Assembly (NCBI RefSeq): GCF_017814915.1 | Contig: NZ_JAGIPZ010000001.1 | Span: 807,559-871,558, forward strand | Direction of reading: 5' to 3' | Length of the DNA stretch: 64,000 nucleotides | From: Herbaspirillum sp. LeCh32-8 | GTDB taxonomy: Bacteria > Pseudomonadota > Gammaproteobacteria > Burkholderiales > Burkholderiaceae_D | In this document: one piece after another, positions 45,133-52,081 of the stretch | Numbering within the stretch: position 1 is the first letter of the stretch | Layout of the letters: each line of letters opens with the position of its first letter | Position numbers and translations under genes: made by a program | The notes under the pieces: model-generated | The model's database searches: none | Told to the model about the DNA's origin: nothing | What the model saw: only the letters and a program-made list of their open reading frames with translations

Positions 45133-46792
45133 GCACGTCCTCCGTGGTATGCGGCAGCAGGGCGCGCAGGGTAGCGAGGGTGTCGGCCTGGTCGACCGTC
45201 TTGTCCTCGCGCCGGCGCAGGATGCGTGGAAAGCGCACGGCGATGCCGGCCTTGTGGCGGCTGGAGGCGGCAATGCCTTCGAAGCCGATCTCAAACACCA
45301 TGCAAGGGCGCACGCTGCGCACTGGCCCGAACTTCTCGATGGTGCTCTTGCGGATGATCTGGTCGACGGCGGCAATCTCGGCATCAGTCAGGCCCGAATA
45401 GGCCTTGGCAAAAGGCACCAGCGGCCGCTCGCCGCCGGGCTCTGCAGGCTCGCCCCAGAGCGCGAAGGTGTAGTCGGTGTAGAGCGAGGCGCGGCGGCCG
45501 TGGCCGGCCTGGGCGTAGATCAAGACGGCGTCGATGCTGTAGGGATCGATCTTCCATTTCCACCAGGTGCCGACGTTGCGGGTGCGGCCGATGCCGTAGC
45601 GGGCGTCGACCGCCTTGAGCATCATGCCTTCCACGCCGCGCTCGCGCGAGCTCTGGCGCAGCTCGGCCAGCGCGTCCCAGTCAGCGGCCTCAATGCGCGG
45701 CGCCAGCATCAGGGCCGGGCCGGCATGGCGGGCGAGCAGCGTCTCCAGCCGGGTGCGTCGTTCTTGCTGCGGCAGCCCGCGCAGGTCGTGACCATCCTGT
45801 TCCAGCAGGTCGTAAGCGATCAGAGCGGCCGGCAGTTCGGCCAGCAGCCGTGCGGACAGGGTCTTGCGGCCGATGCGCTTTTGCAGTTCGGCGAACGGGG
45901 CGATGCGGTCGGCCGCGCCATAGCCGTCCGGGCGCCGGATCACGATCTCGCCGTCCAGCACCGTGCCGTCAGGCAAGGCCAGCGCGGCCAGTTCGGGGAA
46001 GCGCTCGGTGATCAGTTCTTCGCCGCGTGACCATAGCCAGCTGGCGCCGTGGCGGCGCACCAGCTGGGCGCGGATGCCGTCGTATTTCCATTCGGCCTGC
46101 CAGTGCGCCAGCGAGCCCAGCGTGCGCGGGTCGTCCAGCAGCGGGTGGGCGAGGAAGAACGGGTAGGGCTGGCCACTTTCCGACCGGTGATCCTGGCCGC
46201 TGTCGGGCGCGATCAGCTGCGTGAAGCGCTCGCCCGTGGGGCGCGCGCGGGCGTCGGTCCAGCCGACCAGGCGTTGCGCCACCAGGGTGGGGTCGAGCTG
46301 CGCAACCGCCGCCAGCGCGCGCGTGACCAGCAATTTGGACACGCCGACGCGAAAGCTGCCGCCGATCAGTTTGGACAACAAGAAGCGGCCTTGCCAGTCC
46401 AGCTCGTCCCAGGCGGCGAACAGCGCCGTGCGGATGGTTTCCGGGTCGGCGCCGCGCAGTCCGGCAATGCGTTCCCCCATCCAGCGCGACAAGCCAAGGT
46501 CGGCGGTATGCGAGGCCGGCGGCAGGATGTGGGCGATGGTTTCGGCCAGGTCGCCGACGGCGTGGTAACACTCCTCGAACAGCCATTCGTCGATCTGCGC
46601 GTATTGCATGGCGCAATGCTTGAGCAGCTTGGTCGGCACCGCCTGACGCGGCTTGCCGCCGGCCAGAAAATAAACGGCCCAGGCGGCGTCGTCGGCCTGC
46701 GCCCGTGTGAAGTAATCCTGCAGCGCGGCCAGCTTGCGAGAGGTCGAGGTGGTGGCGTCGAGCTCGGCGTAGAGCCGCGAGAACTCACGCAT
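45122..46792 (-). CDS. ATP-dependent DNA ligase of the ligase-associated operon
   Basis: 556 residues. A DNA-binding domain (about 1-200, with [20 protein letters not shown], in part) precedes the adenylation domain with nucleophile K236 in [10 protein letters not shown], motif IIIa-type LDGEIVI, motif [18 protein letters not shown] and motif V WWKWKID. An OB-fold domain ends the chain ([14 protein letters not shown]). It is the LigB/LigC-type bacterial ATP ligase, distinct from LigD in this window. The start overlaps the exonuclease end by 8 bases. It seals nicks after processing by its operon partners (inference). Confidence 0.94.
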   Translation of the reverse strand: MREFSRLYAELDATTSTSRKLAALQDYFTRAQADDAAWAVYFLAGGKPRQAVPTKLLKHCAMQYAQIDEWLFEECYHAVGDLAETIAHILPPASHTADLGLSRWMGERIAGLRGADPETIRTALFAAWDELDWQGRFLLSKLIGGSFRVGVSKLLVTRALAAVAQLDPTLVAQRLVGWTDARARPTGERFTQLIAPDSGQDHRSESGQPYPFFLAHPLLDDPRTLGSLAHWQAEWKYDGIRAQLVRRHGASWLWSRGEELITERFPELAALALPDGTVLDGEIVIRRPDGYGAADRIAPFAELQKRIGRKTLSARLLAELPAALIAYDLLEQDGHDLRGLPQQERRTRLETLLARHAGPALMLAPRIEAADWDALAELRQSSRERGVEGMMLKAVDARYGIGRTRNVGTWWKWKIDPYSIDAVLIYAQAGHGRRASLYTDYTFALWGEPAEPGGERPLVPFAKAYSGLTDAEIAAVDQIIRKSTIEKFGPVRSVRPCMVFEIGFEGIAASSRHKAGIAVRFPRILRRREDKTVDQADTLATLRALLPHTTEDVHGT

Positions 46793-47849
46793 CGGCGGCC
46801 TCCGCGATGACGCCTGCGCCGTCTTCGGCTTGTTCTTCGCCGTATTCGGTATCGAAGGCGCCGGCGTCCAGGCCGCTTTGGCGCAACCAGCGCACCAGGG
46901 TGGCGACCTGGCCATGGGTGACGATCACCCGTTGTGCTCCCGTGTCGCCGATGGCTTGCAGCAGCGACGGCCAGTCGGCGTGGTCGGACAGCACGAAGCC
47001 GCGGTCCACGCCGCGCCGCCGCCGCGTGCCGCGCAGGCGCATCCAGCCGCTGGCGAAGGCGTCGCTGTAGTCGCCGAAGCGGCGCATCCACGGCGAGCCT
47101 GCCGCCGAGGGCGGCGCGATCACCAGCGCGCCGGCATAGGCTTGCCTGCTCCCTTTGCCGCCCTTGCCACTTTTGCCGGCGGATTCAATGTCGGTTACCG
47201 CCAGCGTGTCGGGCAGGGCGACGCCAGCCTCGCGATAGAGATGATTCAGCGGCGTCACCGCCCCGTGACAGACGATGGGGCCGATGCCTGCGTCAATGCC
47301 GTGCAGGATGCGCTGGGCCTTGCCGAAGGCGTAGCAGAACAACACGCTGGCGCGACCCTGGTCGGCGTTGGCGCGCCACCAGCGGTTGATGTCGTCGAAG
47401 ATTTCGGCTTGCGGCTGCCAGCGGTAGATCGGCATGCCGAAGGTGGATTCGGTGATGAAGACGTCGCAACGCACCGGCTCGAACGGCGCACAGGTGCCGT
47501 CGGCTTCCAGCTTGTAGTCGCCCGAGGCGACCCACACCCGGCCCTGGTGCTCCATACGCAATTGCGCCGAGCCCAGCACGTGGCCGGCCGGGTGCAGCGA
47601 CAGGCGTACGCCGTTGTGGGTGAGGGATTGGCCGTAGGGCAGCGTGTCCAGCGCGATATCAGCGCCCAGCCGCGCGCGCAGGATGCCGGCGCCGGCTTCG
47701 GCGGCCAGATAACTGGTGTGGCCGCTGCGGGCGTGGTCGGCGTGGGCGTGCGTGATCACCGCGCGCGCCACCGGGCGCCACGGGTCGATATAGAAATCGC
47801 CGGGGATGCAATACAGGCCTTCCTTGCGTACCACGACCATGTCTTCCAT
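46785..47849 (-). CDS. Ligase-associated DNA exonuclease (MBL fold)
   Basis: 354-residue metallo-beta-lactamase/beta-CASP-like nuclease, similar to Artemis and SNM1. The metal motif is ITHAHADHARSGH (HxHxDH), then HPAGHVLGSAQL, ASGDYKLEADGTCAPFEPV, TESTFGMPIYRW and the late VLSDHADWPSL. It begins RKEGLYCIPGDFYIDPWRPV as in the family. The start at 47849 has AAGGAGA eight bases upstream. It is first of the four-gene operon exonuclease-ligase-helicase-PdeM. The insertion GKSGKGGKGSRQ near residue 225 is a local oddity. No LexA box was found upstream. Confidence 0.94.
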   Translation of the reverse strand: MEDMVVVRKEGLYCIPGDFYIDPWRPVARAVITHAHADHARSGHTSYLAAEAGAGILRARLGADIALDTLPYGQSLTHNGVRLSLHPAGHVLGSAQLRMEHQGRVWVASGDYKLEADGTCAPFEPVRCDVFITESTFGMPIYRWQPQAEIFDDINRWWRANADQGRASVLFCYAFGKAQRILHGIDAGIGPIVCHGAVTPLNHLYREAGVALPDTLAVTDIESAGKSGKGGKGSRQAYAGALVIAPPSAAGSPWMRRFGDYSDAFASGWMRLRGTRRRRGVDRGFVLSDHADWPSLLQAIGDTGAQRVIVTHGQVATLVRWLRQSGLDAGAFDTEYGEEQAEDGAGVIAEAADA

Positions 47850-48066
47850 GCGCCGCGTCTCCTTGCCCGAGCTTGTCGAAGCTTCAGCTTACCCGCGCCG
47901 GCTCTGCCGTGCCGTCGGTGCAGGGCGCATTTTCCTGTCAGCGTACGGCCGGCAAAACTCGCAAATATTTGAATGGCGCATCGCAAAATGTAAATGTATT
48001 AGGTATCCTAGCGAAACCGTTCTTGCCTCTTCAGAACTTTGCATCCTGACAATCACCGAGCGATCA

Positions 48067-49002
48067 ATGTCGACCTACATCGAAACCAAAACATTTCGTG
48101 AACTGCAGGATTCGGAAGTCTTGCCCGCGCCGTCGGGCGTGCGCCTGAACATCATGCAGATGTGCCAGCAGGAAGATATCGCGCTGCCCGAGCTGGTCTC
48201 GCAGGTGCAGGGCGATCCGGTGCTGGCCGGGCGACTGATCCAGATCGCCAACATCCCCAACATCAACAAGGGCCGCATGGTGGCCTCGGTCAACGTCGAA
48301 CTGCTGCTGATGGTGGGCCTGCATGCCGTGCGCCAGATGGCGCTGGCGATCTCGCTGACCGAGTCGGCGCGCCGCGGCGACTGCAAGGAATTCAACTACG
48401 ACGCCTTCTGGGCGCGCTCCACTGCGATGGCCTGCGCCGGACAGGCGCTGGGCGAAATGCTGCAACTGGCGCCGCCTGCCGAAATGTTCACCAACGGCTT
48501 GCTGGCCGGTATCGGCCGCCTGGGCCTGGCGTCGGCCCGTCCCAAGCGCTATGGCGAACTGCTGGCCGAGGGCGCGCAAGGGCAGGCGCTGCTCGACAAG
48601 GAACAGGAGGCCTTTGGCTTCGACCACCTGCGCCTGGCCGCGGCGATGATGGAAGACTGGCATTTCCCCAAGCTCTTCTGTACCGCCGTGCTGCATCACG
48701 AGAACCCCGAAGCCTCCGGCCTGGACGAGGATGACCGCCAGCAGCAGCTGGTGCGCATGCTGGAGTTGGCCGGTTGCGTGGCCGATGTCTGCGTGGCGAC
48801 CTCGGTGGAGGCGCGCGCGCAGTTGTTGCCGCGCCTGCTGAAGCTGGGCGAGCGCTTCTCGCTGCCGCTCTCCAGCATGGAATACATCTGCGGCCGCGTC
48901 TCGTGGGACTGGAGCGACTGGGGCGCATTGCTGCACGTGCCGACCCAGGTGCTGCCGGAAATCGGCGCGGAACTGGCCGAGGCGGCCAAGGATCCGGCCT
49001 GA
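48067..49002 (+). CDS. HDOD domain protein
   Basis: 311 residues. An HDOD domain covers about 20-215: LVSQVQGDPVLAGRLIQIAN, VELLLMVGLHAVRQMALAIS, FWARSTAMACAGQAL and GLLAGIGRLGLAS. HDOD is an HD-like fold without the full catalytic His-Asp set and is used in signalling by nucleotide or partner binding. The C-terminal ~90 residues are helical. It is divergent from the DNA-damage operon over 217 bases, and the two may share control. The ribosome site is weak. The signal it reads is unknown. Confidence 0.88.
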   Translation: MSTYIETKTFRELQDSEVLPAPSGVRLNIMQMCQQEDIALPELVSQVQGDPVLAGRLIQIANIPNINKGRMVASVNVELLLMVGLHAVRQMALAISLTESARRGDCKEFNYDAFWARSTAMACAGQALGEMLQLAPPAEMFTNGLLAGIGRLGLASARPKRYGELLAEGAQGQALLDKEQEAFGFDHLRLAAAMMEDWHFPKLFCTAVLHHENPEASGLDEDDRQQQLVRMLELAGCVADVCVATSVEARAQLLPRLLKLGERFSLPLSSMEYICGRVSWDWSDWGALLHVPTQVLPEIGAELAEAAKDPA

Positions 49003-49484
49003 TTTTTCAGCCTGGCGGCGAGTCGAGGCTCGCAAAATGCGACTTGTTTCGATTTGCCGCTGGTCATCTGTTGGAAAATGGTACAAACGCCGTTTTTGTA
49101 TTTGTACCGTCAGTCTTGAATGCTAGTATGGCGCCCGTTCTGGAAGCAAACATCCGGCGCCGTCCCGCCCGCCACGGAACCCGGCGCCCTCGTCGATATC
49201 GACACTGCGGCTCGCATTCCAGTGCCGCATCCTACCGTTGAGCTTCCAGGCCGGAGCGAGGACAGTCCGATGCCGCCGGCATCGTTGTCCCGTCCACCAG
49301 GACGCGGCATCTGCCGCCATCAATAACCAGAAAACGTAGCGGGGCTGTTCCGTCAGCTTGCATCAGCCATGTCGCCAGCATTGCCGGCGCGGCGCACGTC
49401 CGTGCGTCGCGGGGAACCGGAGGCGGCGTGCGCATTGCCTGCCGATGACCCGCTGCATTCATCGCTTTAAGAACAGGTGGTTTC
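49003..49484. promoter_or_regulatory. Long leader region with promoter-operator
   Basis: 482 bases without a supported gene. An inverted repeat GGTACAAA (49080-49087) / TTTGTACC (49101-49108) overlaps a good promoter on the + strand: TTGTAC (49102-49107), 16 bases, then TAGTAT (49124-49129) with an extended TGC. The start of transcription near 49136 would give a leader of about 350 bases before the next gene. Confidence 0.6.
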
Positions 49485-50222
49485 ATGAAAAAAATCCTGT
49501 GCGCAACCTGGATCGCTTGCGCAACGATGAATCAGGCATACGCCGCCCACCCGCTGGTCACCGACGACGCAGGCGTGCAAGGAGAGGGGCGTCACCAGAT
49601 CGAAGTCAACACCGATTGGAGCCGGCAAGCCGGCCAGTCCGGCCATGTCGGGGCCTTTACCTACACCTACGGGGTTACCGACAAGCTGGACCTGTTCGCC
49701 AACCTGCCGTTGACCTTCCAGGCCAAGGACGGCGCCGGCGTGGGCGACTATTCACTGGGCGCCAAATGGCGCTACTACGATGAGGAAGGCCTGGCGCTGG
49801 CGTTCAAGCCCGAGTTCTTCGTGCCCAGCGGCGACGCCGAAAAAGGCCTGGGCAACGGCAAAAGCGGCCTGGGCCTGACCGCCATCGGCTCCTACGAGAC
49901 CGGCCCGTGGACGCTGCACGGCAATGCCGGCCTGCGCTACAACCGTTATCAGCTGGGCAGCGACGACCAGTCCAAGCGCAAGCTGGTGTGGCGGGCCTCG
50001 GCGGCCACCTGGTATGCGTTGAGCGAGCAGTGGCGGCTGGTGGCCGACACCGGCCTGGCGCAGAACCAGGACAAGGCCAACCGCACCTGGCCGGCTTACG
50101 CGCTGCTGGGCGTGATCTGGTCGCCCAACAAGAGCGTCGACCTCGACGTCGGCGCCAAATTCGGCGTGAACAAGGCCGAAGTCACGCGCCAGTTCGGCGT
50201 CGGCGTCACGCTGCATTACTGA
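49485..50222 (+). CDS. Exported channel-like outer-membrane protein
   Basis: 245 residues. The signal peptide MKKILCATWIACATMNQAYA (1-20) is followed by AHPLVTDDAGVQGEGRHQIE, a start shared with the phenol-pathway MetA-type (PF13557-like) outer-membrane transporters as I recall them. Alternating strand patterns run throughout, ending in GVGVTLHY with an aromatic C-terminal residue. A small 12-14 strand barrel is likely. The gene stands alone after a long leader with an operator-like repeat, so it is probably inducible. The ligand is unknown. Confidence 0.75.
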   Translation: MKKILCATWIACATMNQAYAAHPLVTDDAGVQGEGRHQIEVNTDWSRQAGQSGHVGAFTYTYGVTDKLDLFANLPLTFQAKDGAGVGDYSLGAKWRYYDEEGLALAFKPEFFVPSGDAEKGLGNGKSGLGLTAIGSYETGPWTLHGNAGLRYNRYQLGSDDQSKRKLVWRASAATWYALSEQWRLVADTGLAQNQDKANRTWPAYALLGVIWSPNKSVDLDVGAKFGVNKAEVTRQFGVGVTLHY

Positions 50223-50346
50223 CAACGCACGGCCCGTGAGGGCTGTGCAGTGCAGCATGAGACGCGCTGGTAAGCGCCGCCAAATCTGCTATCTTTGACC
50301 TTGGCAAAGGCCATGCCACGATGGGCCACGACAAAGGAGATGACAC

Positions 50347-50553
50347 ATGGATCTGGTGGAAAAATTCGATGCCAAAGGCAAGACCGGCGCACCTTACCAC
50401 GTAGAGGTGTACCAGACGCAGCAGGACGAAGCCGACGCGGCCGCGCGGGCATTCAGCCGGACTTACCAACTCGCCGACGGACGTGCGCTTGATCCCCTGA
50501 CCAACGAGAAATTCCGGATCGTGCAGACCGGGGAGAAAATCTACCGGGTCTGA
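50347..50553 (+). CDS. Small hypothetical protein
   Basis: 68 residues, not recognised. The start at 50347 has AAAGGAGAT. It looks like a compact beta-rich fold: APYHVEVYQTQQDE, a polar helix, then YQLADGRALDPLTNEKFRIV and TGEKIYRV. The late part resembles small stress or modulator proteins with a repeated strand. It has its own terminator just after the stop, so it is a monocistronic gene. Function unknown. Confidence 0.65.
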   Translation: MDLVEKFDAKGKTGAPYHVEVYQTQQDEADAAARAFSRTYQLADGRALDPLTNEKFRIVQTGEKIYRV

Positions 50554-50571
50554 TATTCCGCATCAGCCACG

Positions 50572-50606
50572 AAAAAAGCCGGCACCGCAAGGTGGCCGGC
50601 TTTTTC
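50572..50606. terminator. Terminator between the small gene and prpF
   Basis: AGCCGGCACC pairs with GGTGGCCGGCT with one bulge around GCAA, flanked by six A and five T. It can serve both convergent genes, though prpF ends 112 bases away. Confidence 0.8.
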
Positions 50607-50717
50607 TTTGCCCGTTTCGTGGAGAGGTCGTTGCCGCCGCCACGCCGCTGACGTCGGGCGTCTTGCCCGGCCGCATGAGCGCCGGCGGCAAATCAGCGGG
50701 CAGGGTGCCCGCAGCGA

Positions 50718-51908
50718 TCAGAACGCGTCGCCCGGCACCCGCACCCAGCCTTCCATCAGCACGCGCGCACTGCGGCTCATGACGGCCTTGGTGACCACCC
50801 ACTGTGCGCCTTCCAGTTTTGCCTCGGCGCCCACGCGCAAGGTGCCTGACGGATGGCCGAAGCGCACGCTGTGACGTTCACCGCCGCCGGCGGCGAGGTT
50901 CACCAGCGTTCCGGGAATGGCCGCGGCGGTGCCGATGGCGACCGCCGCCGTGCCCATCATCGCGTGGTGCAGCTTGCCCATGGACATGGCGCGCACCAGC
51001 ACGTCGGCGTCGGCCGTGGTGACCGTCTTGCCGCTGGAGGACACATAGTCCTTCGACGGCGCCACGAAGGCGACCTTGGGCGTGTGCTGGCGCGTGGCGG
51101 CTTCTTCCACCTTGCTGATCAGGCCCATGCGGATGGCGCCGTGGGCGCGGATGGTCTCGAAACGGGCCAGCGCCGCCGGGTCGCTGTTGATGGCGTCCTG
51201 CAGCTCGGCGCCGGTATAGCCGATCTCCTCGGCATTGAGGAAGATGGTGGGGATGCCGGCGTTGATCATGGTGGCCTTGAAGCTGCCCACGCCGGGCACC
51301 TCCAGCGTGTCGACCACGTTCCCGGTGGGGAACATGGCGCCGCCGGCGCCGTCTTCTTCGGCCGACGGATCCATGAATTCCAGTTGCACTTCGGCAGCCG
51401 GGAAGGTCACGCCATCAAGCTCGAAGTCGCCGGTTTCCTGCACCTGGCCGTTGATGACGGGCACATGGGCGACGATGGTCTTGCCGATATTGGCCTGCCA
51501 GATGCGCACCACGGCGATGCCGTTCTTGGGCACCTTGTCCGGGCCGACCAGGCCGGCGGCGATGGCGAACGGGCCGACCGCGGCCGACAGGTTCCCGCAG
51601 TTGCCGCTCCAGTCGACGAAGTCCTTGTCGATCGAGACCTGGCCGAACAGATAGTCGACGTCATGGCCGGGACGGTTGCTCTTGGAAATGATCACCGTCT
51701 TGCTGGTGCTGGAGGTGGCGCCGCCCATGCCGTCGATTTGCTTGCCGTAGGGGTCGGGACTGCCGATCACCCGCTGCAGCAGCTTGTCGCGCGCGCGGCC
51801 GGGCACGCGGGCGGCCTCGGGCAAATCGTCCAGCTTGAAGAACACACCCTTGCTGGTGCCGCCGCGCAGGTAGGTGGCGGGGATGCGGATTTGGGGGACT
51901 TGGCTCAT
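50718..51908 (-). CDS. prpF: 2-methylaconitate cis-trans isomerase PrpF
   Basis: 396 residues of the PrpF/diaminopimelate-epimerase-like fold. It converts the 2-methylaconitate isomer released by AcnD so that the 2-methylcitrate cycle of propionate use can go on. Marks: IPATYLRGGTSKGVFF at the start, GSPDPYGKQIDGMGGATSST, VDWSGNCGNLSAAVGPFAI with the general-base Cys, and INAGIPTIFL. The start at 51908 has AAGGAAC; the codons before it read VVPAKAGTQ, the translation of a REP-like repeat, and are not part of the gene. It follows acnD on the same strand. Confidence 0.95.
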   Translation of the reverse strand: MSQVPQIRIPATYLRGGTSKGVFFKLDDLPEAARVPGRARDKLLQRVIGSPDPYGKQIDGMGGATSSTSKTVIISKSNRPGHDVDYLFGQVSIDKDFVDWSGNCGNLSAAVGPFAIAAGLVGPDKVPKNGIAVVRIWQANIGKTIVAHVPVINGQVQETGDFELDGVTFPAAEVQLEFMDPSAEEDGAGGAMFPTGNVVDTLEVPGVGSFKATMINAGIPTIFLNAEEIGYTGAELQDAINSDPAALARFETIRAHGAIRMGLISKVEEAATRQHTPKVAFVAPSKDYVSSSGKTVTTADADVLVRAMSMGKLHHAMMGTAAVAIGTAAAIPGTLVNLAAGGGERHSVRFGHPSGTLRVGAEAKLEGAQWVVTKAVMSRSARVLMEGWVRVPGDAF

Positions 51909-51967
51909 GGTCTTGTTCCTTTTTTGGGTGCTGCTTTGTCTTGTTCGGCGTCTTTCGGTTTGCGGAC

Positions 51968-52058
51968 AACGACGCTGGGTTCCTGCTTTCGCAGGAACGA
52001 CAGGCCTGCTGTACATCAACCTTCGTCGCCCCTGCGAAAGCAGAGGCCCAGCGTCGTT
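51968..52058. repeat. Inverted REP-like pair between acnD and prpF
   Basis: AACGACGCTGGG (51968-51979) and CCCAGCGTCGTT (52047-52058) are perfect inverted copies. Inside, TGCTTTCGCAGG and CCTGCGAAAGCA match too; 18 of 21 positions agree over the element heads. The motif resembles the widespread GAAAGCAGGAA-type palindromic repeats. It probably forms mRNA hairpins in the operon. Confidence 0.8.
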
Positions 52059-52081
52059 CGCCGCGTTTCAGCGCCGGCTCT

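Noticed and set aside
49120-49326. Short frames on both strands in the leader of the channel-like gene
   Set aside because: Pro/Arg-rich, no ribosome site, no recognisable motif.
51909-52019. A 37-residue N-terminal extension of PrpF containing VVPAKAGTQ
   Set aside because: It is the translation of a REP-like repeat and lies before a good ribosome site for the shorter start.
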